Shown: piece by piece, positions 7,689-14,715 of the stretch
How positions within the stretch are numbered: the first letter of the stretch is position 1
How the letters are laid out: every line of letters starts with the position of its first letter
Assembly: GCA_035534995.1 (NCBI GenBank)
Contig: DATLQX010000231.1
Span: 1-15,115, forward strand
Source of the DNA: JANWHV01 sp035534995
GTDB taxonomy: Bacteria > Chloroflexota > UBA5177 > JANWHV01
DNA length: 15,115 bases
Reading direction: 5' to 3'
The notes under the pieces: generated by a model
The model's input: only the letters and a program-made list of their open reading frames with translations
Databases searched by the model: none
What the model was told of the DNA's origin: nothing
Translations under genes and position numbers: made by a program

Positions 7689-8455
7689 CCGACGAGCGGC
7701 TCTCACCCGAAGCAGATCCGGTGCCGATTACCCTCCCTGGCCCGTCCTGGAGCGGCGTCCACGCGATTTGCATCGATAGCGCCACCGAGACGGCGTCTCT
7801 CGCGCTGGTGCGGGAAGGCGAGGTCGTGGGCGAGCAGACCTGGCGGGCGGGAATGCGGCACTCTCGGCTGCTGGCTCCGGCCCTCCGTCAGCTAGCCGAG
7901 CAGTGTTCCTTCGCGCTGCGCGATACCCAGATGGTCTGCGTCTGCACCGGACCCGGCTCCTTTAACGGCATTCGGGCCGGGATGGCGACCGCCATTGGTC
8001 TGGCCACCGGTCTGGGCGTCCCTATTTATGGCGTGGGGGCCCTGGATCTGCTGGCCTTCCCCCACGCGGATCGGACGCCGCACCAACGGGCGGTGCTCCC
8101 CGCCGGACAGGGAGCCTATTATTCGGCCCTGTTCGGGAGCCGGGGAGGCCGCTGGCGCCGGCTGACCCCGTACACGATAGCCCCGCTGGCTACCCTGGCG
8201 GCGGAATCTCCGGCCAAGTGCGTGTGGTGCGGCCCCCTGAGCGAGCCGGCATGCGGGGAGTTGTCCATGCTGCTGGGCGGGGCCAAGCGGATGGTCGCCC
8301 CGCCCCAGGGCCTACGGCGAGCCTCGTACATGGTCACGCTCGCCCTGGCCGCCGGCGAAAGCGGCGCCTCGGGGAGCAGTGAAGCGTTGGTACCGCTCTA
8401 CGTGCGGCGGCCCGCGATCACCAGGCCGCGCCTCGCCGCGATGGCCGGCGCGTAG
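7685..8455 (+). CDS. tsaB: t6A biosynthesis protein TsaB (YeaZ)
   Basis: 256 residues, ASKHA-fold partner that heterodimerises with TsaD and is needed for threonylcarbamoyl transfer. Seen: an N-terminal CIDSATETASLALVREGEVV (29-48), MRHSRLLAPALRQL, and the signature TGPGSFNGIRAGMATAIGLA (88-107), where most TsaB proteins have Gly-Ser-Phe-Thr-Gly-Leu-Arg. About 20 unconserved residues precede the first strand, so a later start is possible; however ATG 7685 overlaps the tsaE stop as ATGA, which favours it. The C-terminal part is poorly conserved, as is usual. The next gene starts 14 bases after the stop. Confidence 0.93.
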   Translation: MTDERLSPEADPVPITLPGPSWSGVHAICIDSATETASLALVREGEVVGEQTWRAGMRHSRLLAPALRQLAEQCSFALRDTQMVCVCTGPGSFNGIRAGMATAIGLATGLGVPIYGVGALDLLAFPHADRTPHQRAVLPAGQGAYYSALFGSRGGRWRRLTPYTIAPLATLAAESPAKCVWCGPLSEPACGELSMLLGGAKRMVAPPQGLRRASYMVTLALAAGESGASGSSEALVPLYVRRPAITRPRLAAMAGA

Positions 8456-8469
8456 GCCGGGCCGCCGTC

Positions 8470-9159
8470 ATGCCTTTCGTGGTTGATCGTATGTCGTTCG
8501 GAGATGTATCCGAGGTGATGGCCATCGAGAAGGACTCATTCACCACTCCCTGGCCCAGTAATGCCTATAAGAAGGAGTTGGGGGAGAACGTCAACGCCCA
8601 CTACCTGGTGCTGCGGCTCGCCTCGCCGGAACACCCGGATCAGCCCCTTTATCGGCCAGCGCAGCCGGAGCGGCGCGGCTTCCTGGGCGGCTTCCTGCTG
8701 CCTTTATCCCGCACTCGCCCGCCGCTCCCGGCGCCACCCGACGTGCGGACCATGGCCGGCTATGCCGGACTCTGGCTGGTGATCGACGAGGCACACGTCA
8801 CCACGATCGCCGTGCGGCCTGAATATCGCGGCAAGGGTCTCGGCGAGTTGCTGCTGGTAGCCCTGACCGAGATCGCCCTGGATATCAACGCGCGCTGGCT
8901 CACTCTGGAGGTACGGGTGTCGAACACTATCGCTCAAGCCCTCTATAGGAAATACGGCTTTAAGCCGGCGGGCGTGCGGCCAAAATACTATAGCGACAAC
9001 CGCGAGGACGCGCTGATCATGTGGACCGACGAGATTCATTCGCCCGCCTTCAAGGATCGCTTCACGGCCCTGCGCGCCGATCTCAGGGAACGGCTCATCC
9101 AGGCCGGCGAGCTGGCGCCGTTCGCCGAGAGCCTGGCCCCCCAGAGTCGGCGACGATGA
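8470..9159 (+). CDS. rimI: GNAT N-acetyltransferase, RimI family
   Basis: 229 residues. RimI acetylates protein N-termini, classically that of ribosomal protein S18. The GNAT fold is clear: MSFGDVSEVMAIEKDSFTTP (8-27), VTTIAVRPEYRGKGLGELLL (110-129) with the acetyl-CoA loop R120-x-x-G-x-G, LTLEVRVSNTIAQALYRKYG (144-163) with E147 and Y159/Y162 as likely catalytic-region residues, and YYSDNREDALIMW (173-185). It is longer than the usual 145-160 residues. About 45 extra residues (about 52-97, Pro/Arg-rich) sit between strands, and a charged tail follows 190. The reading frame is continuous, so the insert is not an error. ATG 8470 has no strong ribosome-binding site and lies 14 bases after tsaB. 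The stop overlaps the tsaD start as ATGA. rimI among tsa genes is a common arrangement. Confidence 0.9.
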   Translation: MPFVVDRMSFGDVSEVMAIEKDSFTTPWPSNAYKKELGENVNAHYLVLRLASPEHPDQPLYRPAQPERRGFLGGFLLPLSRTRPPLPAPPDVRTMAGYAGLWLVIDEAHVTTIAVRPEYRGKGLGELLLVALTEIALDINARWLTLEVRVSNTIAQALYRKYGFKPAGVRPKYYSDNREDALIMWTDEIHSPAFKDRFTALRADLRERLIQAGELAPFAESLAPQSRRR

Positions 9160-10208
9160 ATATCCTCGGTATCGATACCTCGTGCGACGACACGGCGGCG
9201 GCCGTTGTCCGCGACGGACGACTGATCCTGGCCAACATCGTCCGCTCTCAGCTGCGGACCCACGCCCAATACGGCGGCGTGGTCCCGGAAGTAGCCAGCC
9301 GCGCCCATCTGGGGGACATCGCCTCGGTGGTGGATGAGGCACTCGCGGCAGCCGGTTTGGCGCTGGCGGATCTGGATGCCATCGGAGTTACGCGGGGACC
9401 GGGCTTGAGCGGGGCGCTCATGGTGGGAGTGAGCTTCGCCAAGGGCCTGGCCATGGCGCGCGACCTGCCGCTGCTTCCGGTCAATCATCTGGAAGGGCAC
9501 GTCTACTCCAACTGGCTGATTCCTCCAGGGATGGAGGAGCAACCCGAGCCGCGGTTTCCCGTCTTGGTCCTGATCGTATCCGGGGGCCACACGGAACTGC
9601 TGCTGATGCACGAACATTGCCGGTACGAGCGACTCGGCGGGACGCGCGACGACGCGGCGGGCGAGGCGTTCGATAAGGTTGCCCGCCGGCTCGGTCTGGG
9701 CTTTCCCGGCGGCCCTGCTATTCAAAGGACCGCCGAAGGGTTTCAAGGGACTTTGCCGCGGCTGCCGCGGGCCTGGCTGCGGGGCACCTATGACTTCAGC
9801 TTTAGCGGCCTCAAGACGGCGGTCTGGCAACTTCTGCAGGAGCAAGGTGGGTTGGAGCACGCGGATCTGACGGGAATCGCCGCCTCGTTTCAGGACAGCG
9901 TGGTGGATGTGCTGGCGACCAAGGTGCTGGCGGCCGCCCAGGAGTTTGGCGCCGCCACGGTGGCGATCTGCGGCGGGGTAGCGGCGAACGCGGCGCTGCG
10001 GGCGCGGGTGACGAGCGATCTACTGGTTCCAGTGTATGTGCCGCCGCTCTCCCTATGCATGGATAACGGGGCGATGATTGCCGCCGCCGCCTACTACCGC
10101 TGGCAGCATCCGGAGGAGGCAGCCGACGACGGGGATCCGCTGCTCGCCGAGGTGGAACCGGGGTTGGCACTGGAGGCGATCGGGCACCGGGCTGGATCAC
10201 GGAAGTGA
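9156..10208 (+). CDS. tsaD: tRNA N6-adenosine threonylcarbamoyltransferase TsaD
   Basis: 350 residues, the catalytic subunit that transfers the threonylcarbamoyl group from its adenylate to tRNA A37, using a bound metal ion. Key blocks: MNILGIDTSCDDTAAAVV (1-18), GVVPEVASRAH (41-51), VTRGPGLSGALMVG (78-91), the metal motif VNHLEGH (H111, H115), VSGGHTELLL (141-150), GEAFDKVARRLGLGFPGGP (169-187), TYDFSFSGLKTAV (211-223), GGVAANAALR (273-282) and CMDNGAMIA with metal ligand D303. Length is normal. The frame is open upstream to 9021, but that part overlaps rimI in another frame; ATG 9156 overlaps the rimI stop as ATGA and begins exactly at the conserved N-terminus. Its stop overlaps the nucleotidyltransferase start as GTGA. 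Confidence 0.97.
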   Translation: MNILGIDTSCDDTAAAVVRDGRLILANIVRSQLRTHAQYGGVVPEVASRAHLGDIASVVDEALAAAGLALADLDAIGVTRGPGLSGALMVGVSFAKGLAMARDLPLLPVNHLEGHVYSNWLIPPGMEEQPEPRFPVLVLIVSGGHTELLLMHEHCRYERLGGTRDDAAGEAFDKVARRLGLGFPGGPAIQRTAEGFQGTLPRLPRAWLRGTYDFSFSGLKTAVWQLLQEQGGLEHADLTGIAASFQDSVVDVLATKVLAAAQEFGAATVAICGGVAANAALRARVTSDLLVPVYVPPLSLCMDNGAMIAAAAYYRWQHPEEAADDGDPLLAEVEPGLALEAIGHRAGSRK

Positions 10209-11068
10209 GGGGAGGGAATGATTCCTCGGCGCCCGATGTGACGCCTGATCAGCCAACGCCCTATCCTGATGTCAATACGGTAGCGTGCGGCTTCCTCGCC
10301 GGAATACGTCAGGTATTGGGTGATCAGTTCCAGGCCATGTACCTGTCCGGCTCCCTCGCCCTGGGCGACTTCTCCCCAGGGTCCAGCGATATCGACTTCG
10401 TGGTCGTGACCCAAACTGACCCCACGGACGAGTTGATGGCGGCTCTTCAGGCTCTGCACGCCCGCTTCAATACGGGCGGCTCGCCCTGGGCTACCGAAGT
10501 CGAGGCCGCCTATATCCCGCGCGACGCCCTGCGGCGCTATGACCCAACCAGGGCACGCCATCCGCATATTCAGCGCGGCGCCGAAGAGAAACTCGTGTGG
10601 GACCAACTCGCGAGCGACTGGGTGCTGCAACGCCATATCCTGCGGGAGCACGGGGTCGTGGTGGCCGGACCCCCGCCCGACACCTTGATCGACCCCGTGG
10701 CTCCCAACGAGATGCGCCGCGCCGTGGCAAGCCTCATGGAGGAGTGGTGGGGTGCGATGCCGGTGGACCCGGCGCCGCTTCACCGGCGGGGTTATCAGGT
10801 ATACGCCGCGCTCACCATGTGCCGAATGCTCTACACCCTCGACCACGGGACGGTGGTGTCCAAACCGGTCGCCGCCCGCTGGGGGCGGGCCGCTCTGGAC
10901 CGGGGCTGGATCGAGCTCATCGACCGCGCTCTGGCCTGGCGTAAGGATGACCAGGACACACCGGCGGGGGACGTGGTGGAGACGGTACACCTGATCCGCT
11001 ATACGCGGGAGCGATGCCGAGCCTGGGAGCTATCCGTGCCCTCGACACCAGGCAACGAGCACGCATGA
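10205..11068 (+). CDS. Nucleotidyltransferase with AadA-type (aminoglycoside adenylyltransferase-like, DUF4111) C-terminal domain
   Basis: 287 residues. The N-terminal polymerase-beta-type domain shows YLSGSLALGDFSPGSSDIDF (46-65): G49-S50, then D62 and D64 as metal carboxylates; ATEVEAAYIP (96-105) supplies the likely third acid (E98 or E100). The helical C-terminal domain has YAALTMCRMLYTLDHGTVVS (200-219) and KPVAARW, the wording of the ANT(3'')/AadA family. Relatives adenylylate streptomycin/spectinomycin, but many such chromosomal proteins have no proven drug substrate, so I do not claim resistance. GTG 10205 overlaps the tsaD stop as GTGA; a second in-frame GTG at 10238 is possible, and neither has an ideal Shine-Dalgarno. 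Coupling to tsaD suggests co-expression with t6A genes. Confidence 0.82.
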   Translation: MRGGNDSSAPDVTPDQPTPYPDVNTVACGFLAGIRQVLGDQFQAMYLSGSLALGDFSPGSSDIDFVVVTQTDPTDELMAALQALHARFNTGGSPWATEVEAAYIPRDALRRYDPTRARHPHIQRGAEEKLVWDQLASDWVLQRHILREHGVVVAGPPPDTLIDPVAPNEMRRAVASLMEEWWGAMPVDPAPLHRRGYQVYAALTMCRMLYTLDHGTVVSKPVAARWGRAALDRGWIELIDRALAWRKDDQDTPAGDVVETVHLIRYTRERCRAWELSVPSTPGNEHA

Positions 11069-11115
11069 TCGCCATGACTGATGAGTACGCTATCCAACTG
11101 GAGCAGGTACACTGA
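11065..11115 (+). other. 16-codon mini-ORF coupled to the nucleotidyltransferase stop
   Basis: ATG 11065 overlaps the preceding stop as ATGA and opens MIAMTDEYAIQLEQVH, then TGA. It has the feel of the start of an ABC-transporter ATPase (charged, then AIQLEQV), but nothing follows. It may be a gene remnant, a leader peptide or chance. The rest of the gap to 11220 holds the 11-bp direct repeat and no other readable gene. Confidence 0.15.
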
Positions 11116-11117
11116 GT

Positions 11118-11196
11118 CCCTGCCGCGTGGTAGGAGGCATGTGTCTCGGATGGTAAGCGGACCTACGCCGCGCATCGGATAGACGCCCTGCCGCGT
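11118..11196. repeat. Pair of 11-bp direct repeats (CCCTGCCGCGT) before the M3 pseudogene
   Basis: Exact copies at 11118-11128 and 11186-11196. Each is followed within 4-7 bases by a purine-rich Shine-Dalgarno-like run (TAGGAGG after the first, TGGGAGG after the second). Only the second run precedes a start codon of a recognisable gene (ATG 11221). This looks like a duplicated leader segment or a regulatory site pair. Confidence 0.4.
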
Positions 11197-11220
11197 AAAG
11201 TATGGGAGGTCTGGTAGCTT

Positions 11221-12031
11221 ATGTCAGTTCTACCGAGACGAGACCAGGTATTGATCGAGGAGACTTGGAATCTGACCGATCTGTACGGGACACCGGAGGA
11301 TTGGGAGGGCGATACCGGGCGCATCAAGGAGAAGATGGGGGCGGTGTCCGCCTATCGGGGGCGGCTTGGGTGAGGGCGCGGATGTCCTGCTTGCCTGTCT
11401 GGGGGCCCGAGATAGCCTCTCCGAGCGGCTGCAGCGGGTGGCTGTCTATGCGCGCTTGAGCGCGGCGGCCGATGGCATGGCGCCGGGGAATCAGGCGATG
11501 GCGGCGCGCGCGGGCGCGCTCATGGCGGCGGCCGGCGCCGCCCAGTCCTTCCTCGCCACCGAGCTGGCCGCATTGCCCGAGGAGACCGTCCAGGATTATC
11601 TTCGTGACGAGCCGGCCATGGAAGCCTATCGTCACTGGCTGGAGCGCATGCTGCGTCTCGCGGCCCATGCGCTCGCGCCCGCCGCGGAGGAAGTTCTGGC
11701 GGCGCTCGGTGATACGCTCAATTCCCCGTTTACCGTCTATCAGCGGGCTACCGGCGTGGACCTAATCTGTCCCCCGATACAGGACACGGCCGGTCAGGCC
11801 GTGCCGGTCTCCATCGCCCGCTACGTATTTGGGCTGGCCCAGTCGGCGGATCGCGAGGTACGCCGGCGGGCCTATGAGTCGCTCGCCATCGGGATAGGCG
11901 CTCACAACGCTTCCCTGGCCAGGAAGCACGGTGGCAGGATGCGAGCACGACGGATTCCAACCGTGCGGCATACCCGCGCCACAGGGCACCGATCCACTTC
12001 GCTACACTGTGAGAGAAAAACAGGATGGTGA
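11221..12031 (+). pseudogene. Broken M3 oligoendopeptidase F gene (N-terminal half only, frameshifted)
   Basis: Starting at ATG 11221, with GGGAGG upstream, frame 1 gives VEETWNLTDLY-type wording (seen as LIEETWNLTDLYGTPEDW) and AVSAYRGRLG, then stops at TGA 11371-11373. The family sequence continues one base over, from LGEGADVLLACLGARDSLSE through FLATELAALPEETVQDYLRD and SADREVRRRAYESLAIGIGA to about 11920. This is the PepF N-terminal domain of M3 zinc oligopeptidases. After about 11920 the frame loses resemblance and stops at 12029-12031. The catalytic domain with HExxH, roughly the last 350 residues of a usual 600, is absent from the window. So there are two lesions: a one-base shift near CTTGGGTGA and a 3' deletion or replacement. 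A frame-2 TTG or internal ATG might make a fragment, but it could not be a peptidase. Family call is strong; loss of function is near certain. Confidence 0.85.
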
Positions 12032-12103
12032 GCAGTCACTGGTTAGGACGTGGGATCGGGTCTCTGGTGCGCCCCGGGCATCGGTGCCGGGACAAGATGG
12101 GAC

Positions 12104-12110
12104 AGGAGGG
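12104..12110 (+). promoter_or_regulatory. Strong Shine-Dalgarno site of the KaiC-like gene
   Basis: AGGAGGG lies 6 bases before ATG 12117 and 3 before ATG 12114. It decides the start against the open frame that continues upstream to 11931. The stretch 11921-12103 shows no homology I recognise and no clear promoter. Confidence 0.6.
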
Positions 12111-12116
12111 CAGATG

Positions 12117-13661
12117 ATGAGCGATCAGCCACCAGGCCAAGGGGCAGGGGCCGGCGAGGATCAGGGCGCGTCGCTGCTGGAGCCAACCGGCGTGCCGCAC
12201 CTGGATGACATCCTGGGTGGGGGGTTGCCGCGAGGCGCCCTGGTGATCGTGGCAGGGCCGCCGGGCAGCGGCAAAACGACCCTGGCCAATCAGATGGCCT
12301 TCGCCGCCGCCGAACGAGGGCGCCGCGTCCTGGTCTTGAGCGCCCTCTCGGAACCGACCAGCAAGCTGCTGGAACATCTTCGTGGGTTCCGCTTTTTCAA
12401 TCAGAACTTGATCGGTGACCCATTACAGTTCCTCAGCCTGGAACACTTTTTGAGTCAGGGCCTGGAGGCGACCAGCACCGGCTTGCTCGCCACGGCGAAG
12501 GCAGCGCGGGCCGACTTCGTGGTGCTTGATGGGTTCCGTGGGGTGCGCGGGGTTGACCCAGATCCCCAGCGAGCGCGCCAGTTCCTCTATGATGTCGGCA
12601 CCACGCTCAGTCTGCAAGGCGCTACCACGGTGATCACCAGCGAGGCGGATGCGCGCGACCCGGCCTTCTATCCGGAGCTGACGACCGCCGACGTGATCAT
12701 CGGCTTACATTTCACCTTGGAGAATGTGCGCCACGAGCGGGGCCTGGAGGCCATTAAAATCCGCGGCGGAGGGCCGCTGCCTGGACTGCACTCCCTCATC
12801 TTAAACGCGGAGGGTATGACCGTCTATCCCCGGCTGGAGGTGCGGCTGCCCTCGGGCAGAGGCATGCCGCCGGTGGCCGGGGATCGACCCGAGGATCCGG
12901 GCAGGCTGCCGAGAGCCACTTTCGACTTGCCAGAGTTGGATGCCCTCCTCACGGGTGGGCTGACCCGCCACACCAGCACGCTCCTGGCCGGAAGCCCTGG
13001 GGTTGGCAAGACCCACCTGGCCGTGCATTTCGCGTTGGCAGGGATACACGCGGGCGAGCCGGTTGTGTTTCTCGGCTTCCGGGAGACGGCGGCACAGCTC
13101 GACTATCGGGCTGAGTTAGTTGGTCTCGGCGAGGCGTGGCGCGCGGCCCTGGCCTCCAGAGGCGGCCTGACGCTGCTGCGGGATGACCCGCTCGAACTGG
13201 ATCCGGATCAGGTCGCCGATCGTCTCCTGGGGGTGCTTGACCGGACTGGCGCGCAACGGCTCGTGTTGGACAGCCTGGCCGAATTGGAGGAAGCGGTGTG
13301 TGAGCGCAGCACCGGGAAGCGGTGGCGAAACTACCTGGTAGCCTTGCTGGCGGCGCTGCGCGCGCGAGGTGTTACCCTGTTGGTGGTCACGGAGACCCCC
13401 GCCGCCATCGCCACCGATCTCCGCTTTGCCGCCGAGGCCACCGCTGTCCTGGCCGAGAATGTGCTCCTCCTCCAGCAGATCGCCGAGCACGGTCAGCTGC
13501 GCCGCGTGCTCGCGGTGGTCAAGACCCGTTTCTCGGCCCATACCGCCGGACTGCGCGAGTTCGTGATTACCGAGAGCCACGGGGTGAGAGTCTGGCCGGC
13601 GAGCCCGGACCACCCGAGTTGGGGTGCCGAATCACCACCCAGTACGGCACTGGGCCGCTAA
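12117..13661 (+). CDS. KaiC-like protein with two RecA/KaiC ATPase domains
   Basis: 514 residues, soluble. Domain 1 (about 22-240): TGVPHLDDILGGGLPRGALV (24-43), Walker A GPPGSGKT (47-54), Walker B VVLDG with D138. Domain 2 (about 268-492): FDLPELDALLTGGLTRHTST (269-288), Walker A GSPGVGKT (292-299), Walker B LVLDSLAEL with D385. The double-KaiC layout is that of clock protein KaiC and its many non-clock relatives in bacteria and archaea. The catalytic Glu-Glu that follows strand 2 in KaiC is altered: domain 1 reads VLVLSALSEPTSKL, domain 2 VVFLGFRETAAQL, each with one Glu. No KaiA or KaiB is nearby, so I read it as a signalling or regulatory ATPase, not a clock. ATG 12117 is chosen by the Shine-Dalgarno; 12114 is the alternative. 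A receiver protein follows after 43 bases. Confidence 0.87.
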   Translation: MSDQPPGQGAGAGEDQGASLLEPTGVPHLDDILGGGLPRGALVIVAGPPGSGKTTLANQMAFAAAERGRRVLVLSALSEPTSKLLEHLRGFRFFNQNLIGDPLQFLSLEHFLSQGLEATSTGLLATAKAARADFVVLDGFRGVRGVDPDPQRARQFLYDVGTTLSLQGATTVITSEADARDPAFYPELTTADVIIGLHFTLENVRHERGLEAIKIRGGGPLPGLHSLILNAEGMTVYPRLEVRLPSGRGMPPVAGDRPEDPGRLPRATFDLPELDALLTGGLTRHTSTLLAGSPGVGKTHLAVHFALAGIHAGEPVVFLGFRETAAQLDYRAELVGLGEAWRAALASRGGLTLLRDDPLELDPDQVADRLLGVLDRTGAQRLVLDSLAELEEAVCERSTGKRWRNYLVALLAALRARGVTLLVVTETPAAIATDLRFAAEATAVLAENVLLLQQIAEHGQLRRVLAVVKTRFSAHTAGLREFVITESHGVRVWPASPDHPSWGAESPPSTALGR

Positions 13662-13704
13662 GGGGCGGTGCGCTACCCTCTTACTCAGGGGGCGTCCGTG
13701 CGCT

Positions 13705-14088
13705 ATGGAGACACCTGAGCGGTTCCTCGTGCTGATCGTCGAAGACGAAGGTTCGATAGCCGGCGTAGTATCCGCGTTCGTGGAAGATCTTGGCTACCAT
13801 GCCATGGTGGCCCCCCACGGTGTGGCGGCGCTGGAAATGGCCCGTGTCCGCTGGCCGGCGCTGGTTCTCACCGACTACATGATGCCCTTGATGAGCGGGA
13901 GCCGGCTGGTGGCTGAATTGCGCGCCGAGGCGGTATCGGGTGGGCATACGATGCCGCCGATTATCCTGATGAGCGCGGTCAGTCCGGGCCTGAGCGAGTT
14001 GGCGGGGGCTGACGTGGTCCTCCCCAAGCCGTTCGATCTGGCGCAGGTGGAGGCGCTGCTGGAGCGGTTCCTGGGTCGCCCAGCCTGA
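13705..14088 (+). CDS. Single-domain response regulator (CheY-like receiver)
   Basis: 127 residues, one receiver domain and no output domain. The phosphorylation site is intact: acidic pair E13-D14 (LIVEDEG), phospho-acceptor D57 (LVLTDYMMPLMSG), switch Ser S90 (IILMSAVS) and K108 (VLPKPFDL). ATG 13705 begins just before the first strand. The frame is open upstream to 13624, overlapping the end of the KaiC-like gene, but the upstream part is not receiver-like. An AGGGGG run 12 bases upstream is a poor-to-moderate ribosome-binding site. No histidine kinase is in the window; the close KaiC-like ATPase is the only visible candidate partner, as an inference from position. Confidence 0.92.
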   Translation: METPERFLVLIVEDEGSIAGVVSAFVEDLGYHAMVAPHGVAALEMARVRWPALVLTDYMMPLMSGSRLVAELRAEAVSGGHTMPPIILMSAVSPGLSELAGADVVLPKPFDLAQVEALLERFLGRPA

Positions 14089-14091
14089 AGG

Positions 14092-14108
14092 CACTCCCCT
14101 CAGGGGTG
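14092..14108 (+). terminator. Weak hairpin right after the receiver gene
   Basis: CCCC (14096-14099) and GGGG (14103-14106) flank the loop TCA 3 bases after the stop codon region, with an imperfect extension. No T-run follows. It may help end the KaiC-like/receiver transcript, but the stem is only 4 bp. Confidence 0.22.
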
Positions 14109-14352
14109 AACCCGGCACGGCGCTTGTGCGATAGTTGCAATCGCTCCGGCCGCCCTGCATGCGAAAACCCGAGACAATTCGTCACGGTCCATGACGCGAG
14201 GATAGCACCCGCGCATCCGCCCGGTAAGCGAGCATGCGTGCCAACCTTTTCTCACTGGATCCAGAATCGATCCCCGACCATGAACCAGCGATCCAACGCA
14301 CCGCGGGTTAGCGCGAAAGGGTCATATGGCGGATAATGTGAACGAGGCAATC

Positions 14353-14358
14353 AAGGAG
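14353..14358 (+). promoter_or_regulatory. Shine-Dalgarno site deciding the helical-protein start
   Basis: AAGGAG lies 6 bases before ATG 14365. This favours the 107-residue form over the 120-residue form from ATG 14326. Both may be used; the longer form only adds a charged N-terminal stretch. Confidence 0.5.
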
Positions 14359-14364
14359 AAAGCT

Positions 14365-14688
14365 ATGTGGGATGAGACAAAACAACAGCGCCTCGACGAT
14401 CTGCGGCAGCGCGAACCATTGCCGGACGATGAACAGCGGACGCTTGAGGCGCTCCTGTATGAACTGGAGCAGATGGAATGGGCGGAAATGCGCCCCAGTC
14501 TGAGCCGATTCCTGCGCGACCAGGAGGCGTTGGCGGCAGACCTGGGCCAACTCCAGGCGCGGAATGCCGTGATTGGCGCCCTGGCCGACCGGTATGCCGA
14601 TCTGCTTGAGCGCGCCAAAGCACAAGTGGCCGGGCTGACCAGGGAACGCGATGCGCTGCGGAGAGAGTATGAGCGTGTGGTCCATTAA
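14365..14688 (+). CDS. Small all-helical protein of unknown function paired with HNH endonuclease
   Basis: 107 residues, predicted almost entirely helical and highly charged: about 26 Asp/Glu and 18 Arg/Lys. It reads as a first helix (MWDETKQQRLDDLRQ), a turn at REPLPDDEQ (16-24), then long helices with heptad-like Leu/Ala spacing through LERAKAQVAGLTRERDALRR (81-100). This suggests a coiled coil or helical hairpin. No Cys, no signal peptide, no membrane segment, no catalytic motif. ATG 14365 has a textbook AAGGAG (14353-14358) 6 bases upstream; the frame also has ATG 14326 with a weaker AAAGGG. The HNH gene follows in the same frame 27 bases after the stop. I recall similar helical proteins just before HNH genes of this type in Chloroflexota and cyanobacteria, but could not check. 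An adaptor or inhibitor for the nuclease is a guess. Confidence 0.75.
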   Translation: MWDETKQQRLDDLRQREPLPDDEQRTLEALLYELEQMEWAEMRPSLSRFLRDQEALAADLGQLQARNAVIGALADRYADLLERAKAQVAGLTRERDALRREYERVVH

Positions 14689-14715
14689 GCGCTTGAAACC
14701 CCGAGAGACGCACTG

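Larger units (their letters stand above)
14089..14364. other. Non-coding spacer before the helical-protein/HNH pair
   Basis: About 276 bases without a convincing gene. It holds the weak hairpin above and a short inverted repeat GCGAT/ATCGC (14128-14132, 14140-14144). Its lower GC content and AT-rich patches suggest a promoter region for the next two genes, but I cannot name a -35/-10 pair. A possible GTG frame from 14106 (with two Cys pairs early) has no ribosome-binding site and no recognisable family. An upstream in-frame ATG for the helical protein lies at 14326. No tRNA fold was found. Confidence 0.5.

Noticed and set aside
9021..9155. Upstream extension of tsaD
   Set aside because: It overlaps rimI in another frame; TsaD proteins begin at the MNILGIDTSCD block, whose ATG overlaps the rimI stop.
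10205..11068. Calling the nucleotidyltransferase a streptomycin/spectinomycin resistance gene
   Set aside because: The family match is real, but the drug-specific residues cannot be verified and the operon context points to housekeeping; no resistance claim is made.
11931..12116. Upstream extension of the KaiC-like gene
   Set aside because: AGGAGGG placed 6 bases before ATG 12117 fixes the start; the upstream residues look like translated non-coding sequence.
12117..13661. Circadian clock KaiC
   Set aside because: No kaiA or kaiB nearby, the Glu-Glu pairs are changed, and the length and context fit the broad non-clock KaiC-like group.
14089..14364. tRNA or riboswitch in the spacer
   Set aside because: No cloverleaf, no T-loop GTTCRANNC-like block, and only short stems of 4-5 bp were found.
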